Shown piece after piece: positions 23,001 through 35,000 of a stretch of DNA of 64,000 bases. Location: positions 62,001-126,000 of the forward strand of contig CAXAMN010021396.1 of NCBI GenBank assembly GCA_963970005.1. The letters run 5' to 3'. A program made the translations under genes and the position numbers. Below the pieces are notes generated by a model, which saw nothing but the letters and a program-made list of their open reading frames with translations, was not told where the DNA came from and made no database searches. Every line of letters begins with the position of its first letter. Position 1 is the stretch's first letter. Source of the stretch: Durusdinium trenchii (lineage: Eukaryota > Sar > Dinophyceae > Suessiales > Symbiodiniaceae).

Positions 23001-26000
23001 CTGCATGTTTGGGCTCTCGTCGGAAGATGGCCCTGTGAAGAAGCCTTGGCGATTCATGTGCACCTCGCCCCATGCTTTGACGAGTTTGAAGAGAGAATGT
23101 GATGGCTCACACCACCATGTTCCTTGTTTGGGGCAACGTGCAAAGCAGTCAGCATACTACACCCCTCAACTTTGTCGACTTGCAGCTCAAGGCATGATGA
23201 AGGACAAAGAGATGATCGGTGCTGTTCAAGAACCTGAGAAGGAAACACTGGCTCGCATGACTCCCTTGGAGCTACAGCGGCTCATGGAATCCGCCCTCAA
23301 GCTGCACCGTCTTTGTGGACACCCCAACAATAGAGCCATGTTGAAACTTCTTCAAGCCCGAGGTGCCAGTGAAGAACTGAAGGCTGCCGTGATGGAGTTG
23401 AAGTGCCCCGAATGTCTTGAAAGCCAGACAGCCATCCCGCTCACCAAGGTCTCCACTGAGCGGGAAGAAACTTTGTGGCGAACTCTTCAAATGGATGGGT
23501 TCTATTTCCGACATGCCAACTGGGTGTATCACTACATCCTCTTCATGGACGAGGCAAGCTCGTTTGCCGTGGTGAAAGAGATCAAGAGTCATGCTGATGA
23601 CCAGTCCGAGAACGTGGCGACTGGTGAGGCCATTGAGGCCTTGGAAGAGAGTTGGTGCCAGATTTTTGGGTATCCCTCCAAACTCCGTTGTGACGCTGAG
23701 GGAGCTTTCAGAGGAACTGCACTGGCTCAATGGTGCGCCGAGAGAGGCATTGATATGATCCACACACCAGCCGAACATCATTCATCGACTGGGTTGGTGG
23801 AGCGAGGAATTGGTGAACTACGCCACAAGATGGAAGTCTTCCTTCGCAATGAGCCAGTGTCTCCAAAGAGGGCAGCCTATGCCATGGTTCAAGCTCACAA
23901 CCACGTCACAAGAGTTGGTGGCTATGCTCCGGCTCAATGGGCATTTGGCCGCTCAGAGAACCCCAAGGAGAATGTTGCAGCATCTTGTTCTGAGGCCACT
24001 CCTGGTCATCAGATGGCTGAGAACCTTCGTTTGCGCATTGAAGCTGAACATCTCCACAACAAGCTGACTGCCTCAGCAAGACTGTCAAGAGCTCAGAACT
24101 CCAGGAGCAAGAAAGTGAAGCAGTACATCCCCGGCGACTTGGTGTACTACCTGAGACATCGCACGCCCCGGAGGGCGCCTTCGAATGTAGATGTCGACAT
24201 GCCGAGGATGAGAATTGCCAGATGGTTTGGCCCTGCTCGTGTTCTCGCCTCAGAGACAAGAAGAGATGAGACTGGCACTATTTGTGCACCTTCAAGCACA
24301 GTGTGGTTGGTCAGCTGTGGGCGACTTCTCAAAACCCACATGGACCAGTTGAGGCATGCAAGTGAGCGTGAGTTGATCATTGCCAATGCCTCCAACACTA
24401 TGGCTACACCCTGGACCTTTAGCATGCTGACGAGTTCTTTGCAAAAGGGTTCACTTGAAGATCTCACCTCATCCAGGGCAGAACGTTTTGAGTTGAAGAG
24501 GAAACAAACCTTTCGCCCACCGTTGCCAAAGCGACAGGCCATTGAGACTGAGGACGACCTAGAGTACACTCCTTCCGGTGCCAGCGAGTCATCTGAAGAG
24601 CTGGTACCTGATGACGGTGATGTCCACATGGATCCAACCCTCCGAGAAGGGATGCACCCCGACGATAGTGATGAACTGGACATCGAACGTCTCTTGGACG
24701 ACCCGCAGTACATGCCACTTCATCCTCTCCAACCACCTGATCCTGGTTCTGATGCGTCTATGCCTGAGTCAAGCTTCAAGCAAGCTCGGAGAAAGCATGA
24801 GCAAGAAGATCGACCACATCATGCAAAATTTCCCAAGAAGTACCAGAACCCTGATTTGGTTGGCTGGTGCTCCGAGCCTTCGAATGACATGGTGATGTCA
24901 GTGGTCATTGAAGCTCCTCAGTCTGAGGAAGAATGGCGACGCATCCTCAAGGACCCAAAGAAATTCACAGCAAAATCAGTGCAAAAGGGCTGTGAGATTG
25001 CCTGGCACAAACTGAACGCAGTTCAGCGTCAAGCTATGATGGAGGCAAAGCGTTTGGAGGTGGATTCTTGGGTAATCAACAAGGTGGTGGAAAAGGCCGG
25101 CATGCAAGTCCCCAAGTCCAGACTCATGAAGATGAGATGGGTCTTAGTGTTCAAGAGCATGGAGGATCCTGACAAAGCGGGCATGGTCAAGGCCAAAGCA
25201 AGAATAGTCATTTTGGGTTTCTCTGACCCTGATGGCGAAAGTTTGGACAAGGCCGCTCCCACGCTGGCACGACGCAGCCGTCAGCTGATCCTCAACCTAG
25301 CTTGCCATAGAAGATGGCGAACGCTCAAGGCCGACGTGAAGGCAGCATTTTTGCAGGGCTCCGAGTCTCAGAAATCTCGTGATGTGTTTGCACTTCCAGT
25401 TGATGAGCTTGGTGATCGACTGCAAGTTCCTAAAGGACAAGCTGTACGCCTTCTCCGTGCAGCCTATGGGCTAGTCAGCGCACCACGTGAGTGGTACAGA
25501 GATGTCGATCGCATCGCCACGACTCAGTGTGGTCTGATCCGCCTGGTGTGCGAACCTTGCGTTTGGATCTGCAAAGACGCTCAAGGGGTGGTTCAAGGTG
25601 TTCTGGCCAGTCACGTCGACGACTTCATCGTGACCGGCAATGAAAGCAATGAGCTATGGATGAAGACGCTCACCACCTTCCACCAAGCTTTGAAGTGGAG
25701 CCCGTGGGAACCTGATCCCTACATTCACTGTGGTGTCGAAGTACATCAGCAGGCGAACTATGGTTTCAACCTCAGCCACGAGCAATATGCCTCGCAGATC
25801 AAGCAGATCGAGATTGACAAGTCCTGCTCCCATGTGACACCATCAGAACTGTCGCAAGCCAAGGCAGTTCTTGGAGCGATCCAATGGAGAGTGAGTCAAA
25901 CAGCGCCGCAGCACGCGGCAAAACTTTCACTTCTTCAATCCATGCTTCCGCATGGAAAAGAGTCCAAGGACGTGCTGGTGCAGATCAACAAGTTGGTCCG

Positions 26001-29000
26001 TGAAGTGTTTGCACAGCGTGGTTTGTCTGTGAAGGTGCAACAGTTGGAAGCTGCCTCAGACTCAGAGCTGGTGATCATCGGATGGTCCGATGCTGCTGTG
26101 GCCAATCGGCCAGACTTGTCAAGTACAGGAGCTTATGTTGTTGGACTATGCCATCAGCAAATCCTGTCCGGTGTTCGCTCGCCTGTGAACTTGATTGCTT
26201 GGCGAAGTGGAAAGCTCCATCGCACTGCTCGAAGCTCTCTTTCAGCAGAGCTCCAGGCACTTGGTGAGGCCGAGCAGGAGGTGATGTTCTGCCGTGCCTT
26301 GTGGAGCGAGCTTCTTGGACATCCTTTCAACCCCAGGTGTCCAGAGCAGTCGACGAAGCTGGTGAAGAGCGCACTGGTGATAGACGCAAAGTCTGCCTTT
26401 GATGCCTACCACAAAGGCGAAGGTGCATCAGCAGCATTCAGCCTCAAGGAGAAGTATTCAGCTCTTGAACTTCTCGCCATTCGCGAGAACATGGTCCGAC
26501 AAGACACGCAATTGCTCTGGGTTTCATCGGAAGCCCAATTAGCAGATGGCCTCACCAAAGCCTCCGCCCAGGACCAGTTCAGGCTGTTCATGCTCCGTGG
26601 TCAGTGCTGGAACGTCAAGTATGACCCTCAGTTCACGGCAGCGAAGAAGAAGCCGAAAGTCATGGATGACCGCTTGGACGACATGTCTGAGGTAGAACTT
26701 GAGCCTGATTGCACTTGGCAGGAATTCATCCAGCGAAGGGACCGACCTCTGTCAAAAACCTTTCGCCCATTTCAGAAGCTGTGCCATTTGCATGAGAGCC
26801 ATGAGCATGATCATGTTGACGTTGGTCAGTCCCGCCGCCATTTAGGAATTCCTTTTGCCAATCGTGATCACTGATCACGCGACGCTACTGTCACGCACCC
26901 TTTTGCCGCCATAGGTGGTGGCTGCCCCGACCTTTGGGCACCGTGAGACGTGCTGGAAAAGATTGAGAGCTCAAGAGCTTGCTGTGTTTTCGATTCGTGG
27001 TGGACCTCACCTCTTTCTTTTCGCCTTCGGTAGTGCTGCCAGTATCACATTGATAACAACTACTTGTCGCCGGAGGAACTCTCGTCCGCCGGTCGGCTGG
27101 GTGTTTGCCTTGCCTTCGATCGTCGTTTTCTGTGCGACGCACCAGGCCGTTCCGAGCGGCGACGAGAGCGGTGAGGCGGCTCCGTCGCCCGATGTGGACG
27201 AGATGCTGAAGACGTTGCCACTTGGGCCGGATGCTGACGTCCGATGCGACGTCCACACAGGGCGGGGAGAAGCACGGTTGAGAGACGGTGAGAGACACTT
27301 TCACCTGGGAGATGAACGGACTGGACATGGCAGGGAGGTACGGAACGTGGAACATGAACGTTGGCGGTGTGGTATGGGAGGGTACGTCTCTTTTTTCTTT
27401 TGCCAGACACCTTTGTGTGGGATGATGCAATGTTGGGCCATTCCACCCTTGTCAAACTTTGAGAAGAGACAAAGGCCTAGTGTAGTTATCTCGGAGATGT
27501 TCAGCCAGCAGGGAGGCCTAGCTGTTGTTCGAACCTGATGGCTTGCTGTTGTTGCATCCCCGGCATCATTCATGGATCTCCTCCCTTTGCAAATGCTCAG
27601 TTTCCATGATTGCTTGAGAGAGCAAGCCGATGCCACACGAAACAAACATCCAGCATATGCTGGTGCTTCTCTTCTTCACCAACAGTGACGGCACAAAGCT
27701 AACTCAGGTGACTTGGAGTTTCGACTCCTTGGAACGGTCGTTTTTTCGGATCACCCCTCGAAAATCCTGCACTCTTCTGCACTAGACCAGGCTAAATACA
27801 TACTGAGAGGTTCACCAGCATGACGGGCGTTTTGACCCAAAGGAATCCATTGGATCGTACGCCAGATCGTCGGATGTTCTTCAGGTCGAGGAGCTGCCAG
27901 GTGCGCCTGGATGTTCGGGTTCGCGTGATGTTCTGGAGGTCGAGTGGTCATTGGAGCTGGATGTCAACATTGAAACCAATGAAAGGTAGAAAGGACACTC
28001 CATCCCAGCAACAAATTAAACCATTGACTTGGACGAAGTCCGAGGTTTGTGACCGCCTAGCCAGCGTAAACCAGCTAGCCAACCATTGAAACACTGGTTG
28101 CCAAGTTGGGAACCCATCCCAGCCTGCTCCCCTCGGATCCACCTGGCCAGATCCACCTGGCTGGTGTCCAGCCCACTCAGCCACTTCGGTCCACAAAATT
28201 CTGGGTCTTCCGTTGGGTGCCACTTCGGTCCACTCCTTCTGGACCGCGAGGTACGTCACCAGAACTCGACAGCTTGGTCGTTGAATCAAGTGAGGGGCTT
28301 TCTCCCCTGTTCAAGCACTGTTTTTCGGATGGGCAAGGTCAAGCCTTCATTCTGGCTACCTCCCCTATACATGGTTGGGGCTATACATGGTTCTGTCTAA
28401 ACATGGAGCACCCTCCCCACAGACCGAGGCGGTTGTGTACTTCCCTAAACTGACCAGGGGAGAAACCCGTCACTCTATCTTCCATTGATTGCTATTGGCT
28501 ATTGATTGCTATTTTAACTTTCTGGGTGCGGCAGAGGAAAAAAGTATTCGTTCTGCATTACTTCACACACCAAGCTATGACACCTACCCGAAATACTCCT
28601 TTCTCGGTTGTAGGACTCAGTGATGTAGGGCCTTGATCAAAACCTGAACGTCCTGACGCCCGGACGCAAAGCTATCAAGAGTCAAACGTGCTGATTGGCG
28701 ATCGAATACCTTGGTATATGAAAGAAGTTTTTGCAGCCAATTCACTTGGATCCTCAAAGATTCTTCTTTCAGTTGGCATGGACTGGGTCTTCAAGGCACA
28801 GGGAAGGTGGTGTGTGAGAGCCTTAGAGCACCAAAAAACCAACATTATGGTAGTTTTCCATGCAGACTCCACGTGGTTGCTGGAACATGAAACCGGCTTT
28901 GACTACGTTGAACTTCGGCGACCGGGTGTCACATAAAGAGATCGAGGGTTAAGATCCGAAACTGTAGAGAACGTCTCAGGATGCAATTTCATGCTTGACG

Positions 29001-32000
29001 GTGTGACCTTTGTCCAGTAGAAGTCCACAGGATTTGGATCGAATGAATGGCATATGGCAGCCAGAACATAGCCCAGCAAGAAACAGTTCAGTTCAGATTC
29101 CATCAACACATCAGCAAAGATCAGCATGTCTGACATGCTCTGAACTATCCAACAATATAGATAGATTTCACGAAAAATCCTCTAGCCTTCCCGTCCTCCC
29201 TTCGCGGCTTCGCAACTAGGAGGTCTTGCAGCAAAGTGCCAAGCTCCGCTGCCTGTCGAAGCTTTTGCCCGACCTGGCTGCCAAAGGCGTGTGCGCGGTG
29301 TCCGCGCGCCCGACGGACGCGGACACCGCAGTCCGGCTTGTGCGGTGGCGCTAGGAGAGGCAGAGAGAGTGATTGGCGGCCGGAAATGTGGTGTAGATTT
29401 ACGGTTGGGACAGTTTCCACTTGTTCAGTAGCAATTCTTGTGTTAGCACACACTTGATGTTTGGATTCCCAGCGCAGATTCGAGGTCAAAACGCATCAAA
29501 GCTTGTAGCTCTTTGCGGTTTAGACCGGCAGAGGTATTCGATGTGCAAGCGCAACGATAACGTCCATGGGCTTGCGTTCCGGTGGTCACAGTGCTACCAG
29601 TGGCATATCTCCAACAGCGGCGATCGCAGGCTGCGGACAGTAGGAATGTACTCACAAGTTAGAGAGACAATCACTGCACCGGAGCTATGGTTGGTGCGGT
29701 CATTGGAGATTGTTTGGGTGCCAGGTTCGAAGCACAGAGCTGGGGGAAGACGATTGACATCAAGAAGGCTCAAATGCACAGAGATTACACCCTGGAAGAG
29801 AATTCACTGGTCCTGGTCTCCCCTCGAGTACACCGATGACACAGAGATGGCCTCAAGTGTTGCAGAAGTTCTTCGTGAAGGGGGTTGTTGATGAGCACGA
29901 GTTGTGCAAGAGGTTCCATGAGAAGTTCAGCAAAAGGGATGGCAGCGGCTATGGGAAGGGCATGAAGAAGTTGCTCATTGAAATGGGGCAGATGTTTCAG
30001 GATGAGAAAGTGTGTGAGGAGGAGAAAAAGATGAAGGTGATGTAGCTCGCCCGGCAGCAACATGCTGGACAGAGCTCGCACGGCAATGGTGCCCCTTTGG
30101 TGCCCCGGATCTAACAATGGACTTGGCAGTTAAAACAGCCCGTGCAACCCATACTCATGAGGATGCTGTGCAGGGAGCACAGTTGTTTGCTTTAGCTGTG
30201 GGCCATGTATTACACCAGGTCATCGTGAGTAGCTTTGAAGTGGATGGCTTCTTGGATTACTTGCAGGACAACTTCCAGGGCACAAGCTATGAAGACAAGC
30301 TCAGAGGGAAATGGATGAGAGTGAATTGCAAGCCGGGTGACAAGGGCTTTCGGCAACGGCGTGAAAGCTGAGGAGACAACGCTGGCTGCATTGGCAGTTT
30401 TTGTGTATGTGGCGGCAAGGGGTGGCGGCTTTGAGCATGTCATCAATCTCGCCATATCTCTTGGTGGAGACACTGACACTGCGGCGAGCATGGCAGGTGC
30501 TTTGGCAGGTGCTTTGGCAGGTGCCTTTTGGGGCTGCAATTCTATTCCACCAGAATGGAAGAAGGTCTGTGAGGGCACTCAGCCAATGCTCCTCGCATCA
30601 ACCTGCCACGTCAGGCACTGTCAGGGGGCCGAGTTGCAGAGACATGTGCAGTGAGAGGAAAGTGTCAGGAATGCCGGCGCCATGAGCAGGACACCCGCGA
30701 GCTGTGGAACCATGTGCTGAGCTACAAAGTGAAGCGTGACTCGGGAGCATACCATGGAGGAGCTGGCCAAGAAGAACTTTTTCTTACAGCAAAGACTCAA
30801 GGATTTGCAAGATCACCAGGGCAAAAACCTTTTCACATTCAGGCAGATCTAGTGAACACATGCTGGGTCGCAGTTGATGCAAAGGGAGACTTTCTTTGTT
30901 CAATAGACACTGACAAGAATGGCGTGAAGTTAAATCAAGAGTTGACAAAAGCTTGGAAGATGAAGCAGGGAAAGGAGAAGAAAGGTCAAGCTCATAGGTT
31001 TGAGGTTGGTGAAGATCGTATTGCGGATTTTTCGCAGCAAGGGCATCTGGTTTTGTTGCACAAGGGCAAAAACACTAATCTAAAGCCATTGATCTACGAT
31101 CGCGCTTTGCAGAGTTTCCGTTGAATCAAGGGTAAGTTTTCACGATTCCTGTAGAATCGCGGCACTACATGCAAGGCACCTTTGGATATGCTGAGTCCCA
31201 GTTCCTTCGCATGTATCAGCAGACCAGTCTGATACAAAACAGCGGGTTCACTGGCAAGAAGGTGAGGGTGACAAAAGTTGAGATTGTTTGCGGCGAATAT
31301 GTGCGAAGAGCCTTCTGGGACCATGTCACCAAGAAATTCAAACAATGGACAAGTGTATGGCAAAGGCATCTATTTGGCTGTGAAGCAGGCCTTTCCATGA
31401 TTCAGTGTATGAAAACCAGCTCGAATCAGCTCATTTTGGCACACATCAACTCTGATGAAGCAAAAGCCCAGCGGCAACAGGACGATGGCGGGGCAGTGGT
31501 GGTGTCCAATGAGAAGCATGTCTATTCGAAGTTCATCGTGCACTTTGAGCACGGTTGATCAACACTACCAGGGTCAGTTTTGAGCTGTGAGCACCTGCAC
31601 CGGAAAAGCAATCTCTCTCGCGCTCTGTTTTCTATGGCCATTGGAGTCTTTCAGGATGTCTATATCTACCTCCGTCAGCGACCACTGAACCTAAATTTGA
31701 GACCTCACCCACCATGTTTTCCCTTTTTAGCACATGTTATCCCTAACCAACTTGCAAATCGTGCGGCGCATCGTGCACGGCGTGAGCTGTGTTGTACATG
31801 TTACCGCAGACCATTCGGACACTCCGCCGCCCGGCAACCCTCACACGGGTGAGCAGTGTGGCGCGGTCGCCACTGTGTTTAACATGTTAAACATTACACT
31901 CTTTTTCACTCTTGTTCTTCCGCCCGTGGAACCACGCTGCTGCCGTGACCGCGGACAGGGCATCGCACCTTGGTCTTCTCCCAGAGCGTCCGGGACCCGG

Positions 32001-35000
32001 CGGACCCATGGGACCAACCAGACGCAGGTCGGGTTGGCCCTTGCCCCGACGCCGGAGTCCACCAAAAGTCGGGAGAATGGCTGATTTTGGGTGGTGGAAA
32101 TCCCCTGAACACGTGGACTTCTTGTAATCAGATTGTCCATTATTGTGCCAAACTTGAGACTTCTTCCGTGACCAATGCAGCGAAGCTGGAATGGCACAAC
32201 TCCCCTGCGTGGCGGTTGACAGCTAAAGATAATGACGAAGAATCCGGGTTGGTCAGCAATGCCCACGTGGCCACCTGGAATTCTATATAACATATTTAGA
32301 TGACCCGGCAAGGAGAGGCAAACAACCTGTGTAAACTCTCACAGTTTTGCAGATTGCATCATTGCTTCGACCCTGGCTAGACCTCTCATCCACTGACCTC
32401 CGTGAGACGTTCGCGTCCTCGCGTGACTTCGACTCTTCGCGTCCCGACTGCCGCGGATGTGGCGGAGTGGCGGAGGTGAAGATGTTGGACTTGGTTCAGA
32501 TCTGTTGCCTCAAACCCAATGGCTTCCTGACAGCAGAGTTTTGTCGGCATGGGCACAGTGACTGGATTGGAGGATGACAGGCAAAAGACTGGCGACTGGA
32601 CAGGCGGATGAGATCCCGTTTTGGAGGAGCGGTTTTGATGTGAGGACGTGGGAATATGTCTACAGAAAGATAGCTGAACTCACTGAACACCACCTCACCC
32701 ATGCATCCAACGGTCACATGGACCTGCCTGTTGATGGGAGCTTGCCCTCTCACTGCTTCTTAGTCACTTCCACGTGTGTCCAGGGCAAAAGACCCGACTT
32801 TTCGGGTTCGGGAGTTGAAAGTTGTTGCGCCACCATTTATATACACCTTTTCACCACCATTCTTTTACTCTTTTTAAACCTTTTCAAGAAGCATGTCCTT
32901 CAGCCCCAAATCGCTGAGTTTCACTGGTGTTTCCATGTGGCTTTTTTCACTCAGCACTCCACCGCCCGAGGCCTCCGGTGCTTACGCATCGATGGGTTGA
33001 CCGAAGCACAGGCCCGTGCAGAGAAGGCCCGGAGACGGAGAGAGGAGCGCAGACCCTTTTGGATGCGGAGCAGTGAAGACGGTCCATTGTTCCGGATTCG
33101 TTTGCAGCTTCTGGGATCTTTTCTGGGATTTTGTTTGGGATTCGGGGAAGTTGGACTGGATTGCACCTCACCGTCCAGAGGCCAAGAGTCTTAGTGTTGC
33201 TGATGAGTCCTTCCATAGCTTTGCTCCACCTTGTAAGTCACCTAGTTCGGGTTCCAAAGCAGCCTGCACGGGTCCACACGCTTGCGCTGCTTCGCGAACA
33301 CAGGTGGCCAAGTTCAACAACCAGCCCGAGCGATTTCAGCCCCACGGCTGCGCATTTTCGGGGGTCAAAGGGAGGCGACGTGGTGTCACCTCGATTTTTT
33401 GGGTAAGGCATGAACCCGTGGCTCACAATGCGACAGATGGTCCTTAAGACAAGCCAAGTTCACCCTTCTTGGATCTATAAATCTACCAGGGGTCACAAAG
33501 GGGTGGTGTTTGTTCCCTAAGTGAGTGGCTCCTGGTACATGACTCTTCTCTCTTGGGCCCATCTCTCACTGGCCCACCTCTTCGCCCCCGACCTCGCCGG
33601 CGGTCTCGCGGGGAGTCCGGGATCCGAGGTGTATGCTGCTGACCACCGCGGTGGGTGGAGTGGGCCTGAACCTCACGGCAGCGGATCGGGTCGTCCTGGT
33701 GGATCCAGCCCCTCGACGCTGAGCCACGAGCGTTTTCAGCGGTGGAGCGGCGTTACGGGTGGGTGGGGCATTTTGGGGAGAGGGAGATGGGCAGAGATGG
33801 GATTCGTTGGATTCGGGGAACACGTCAATTAGTTTGCAGAGGTTCCCATGTTTGGAGCGCACTTCGTGATGTTTTTCCTGGGGGGGGGCAGGGAAGATCT
33901 GAACAGCTCAATTGGAGGTTTTGTAAGGTGTTTTGGACCAGGTGCCAGCCATGAGTCCATGAGGATTTGGCGTGGATTCACCAGAATCTACTGGTGACAA
34001 GGGGGGAAGTCTACGAGCTGGAAATGCACATTGGCCTTGCATTGTTTTTTGCCTCAAGCCAATGCACTGCTATGTCCCTCAGCTGGACGTTCTTGGACCA
34101 TAGACCACAGATATCAAACTTCATGCCATTCCATAAGGGCTAGTAGTGGCTTTGGCAGGCCATAATGAATCACCTAACTTTCAGTCTCTTTCATGAAACG
34201 GTTGTGGGGTTTGTCCCCCCCCCACACCTCTCATGATGCGCGACTGCGTCTTGCAGGCATGGAATCCGGCTACCGATGCACAGGCAGGGCTAGTCAGTCG
34301 TAGTCGGAACGTGGCAGATGTTCTTTGGCGCATTGCCTGGCTCGTATGCCCAGTCAAACAGCAGCAAAGCGATGCTGGCCGATCTTCGGATTCTCAGTAA
34401 GTAAAGCATAGTAAAGCACTATAGAACTCACCACATCCTTGCACTTGGTGTTCCATATGCTTCCATGCAGTTCCACCCTTCACCGTCCTGGTTTCTGCTC
34501 CGGGCTTGGTTATCAGGCCGTGGATCGCGCATACCGCATCGGGCAGACCAAGGAGGCCTTCTTGGGGAACCAGGGCGGTTTAGGGATCAGTGTCCACGCC
34601 GATGAACACATCACATGGTGGTTACGTGGATGGCACCCCCTGTTTGTAAAGATGTCTTCTGACTCGAGTGAGTCAGAGTGTCTCTCCTCCATATCTCTTC
34701 CCATCTTCTTGAACATTCAGTGTCCATCATGGTGGACGGTTTTTCCAAGAATGAGGGAGGATCTAATATTGATTCTTCAAGCGCATCCTACTACGTGCTG
34801 TGCGGATTTTGGAGGCAAAGATATCTACAAGCAACAAGTTGGCCAACAACTTTTTTTTCATTTCCATCGTTGTGAGTCTACCCTGCGGCCACCGCTGCCG
34901 GCAGCTAGAAAGCCACACCAAAAGAGCTCGCCCCCCATGCCTAAAAACAGCGCTTTAGTCTCTTGTCGTCTCAGCCACATGGGGACTTCGTCGCGCTAGG

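Larger units (their letters stand above)
18468..27058 (+). mobile_element. Ty1/copia LTR retrotransposon with methyltransferase-like insert
   Basis: An 8.6-kb element bounded by direct repeats of 284 bp (18468-18751 and 26770-27053) that differ at one position (18593 A versus 26895 G). Order: LTR, primer-binding site, gag, CCHC knuckle, aspartic protease, methyltransferase-like segment, integrase, reverse transcriptase, RNase H, LTR. Integrase before reverse transcriptase defines Ty1/copia. Possible 5-bp target duplication actac at 18463-18467 and 27059-27063, which would put the 3' LTR end at 27058 (...AACA). It sits in the SNF2 intron between exons 16 and 17 on the same strand, ending under 100 bp before exon 17. 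The pol frame is open, but gag to methyltransferase-like region changes frame several times, so this copy may not be autonomous. Confidence 0.92.
29287..31958 (+). other. Intron 18, host to ARH3-like and PARP-like relics
   Basis: A GC-AG intron of 2672 bp. It contains an intronless ADP-ribosylglycohydrolase-like sequence and a second coding-like segment on the same strand as the host gene (separate entries). The remainder (31559-31958) shows nothing. Confidence 0.8.
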
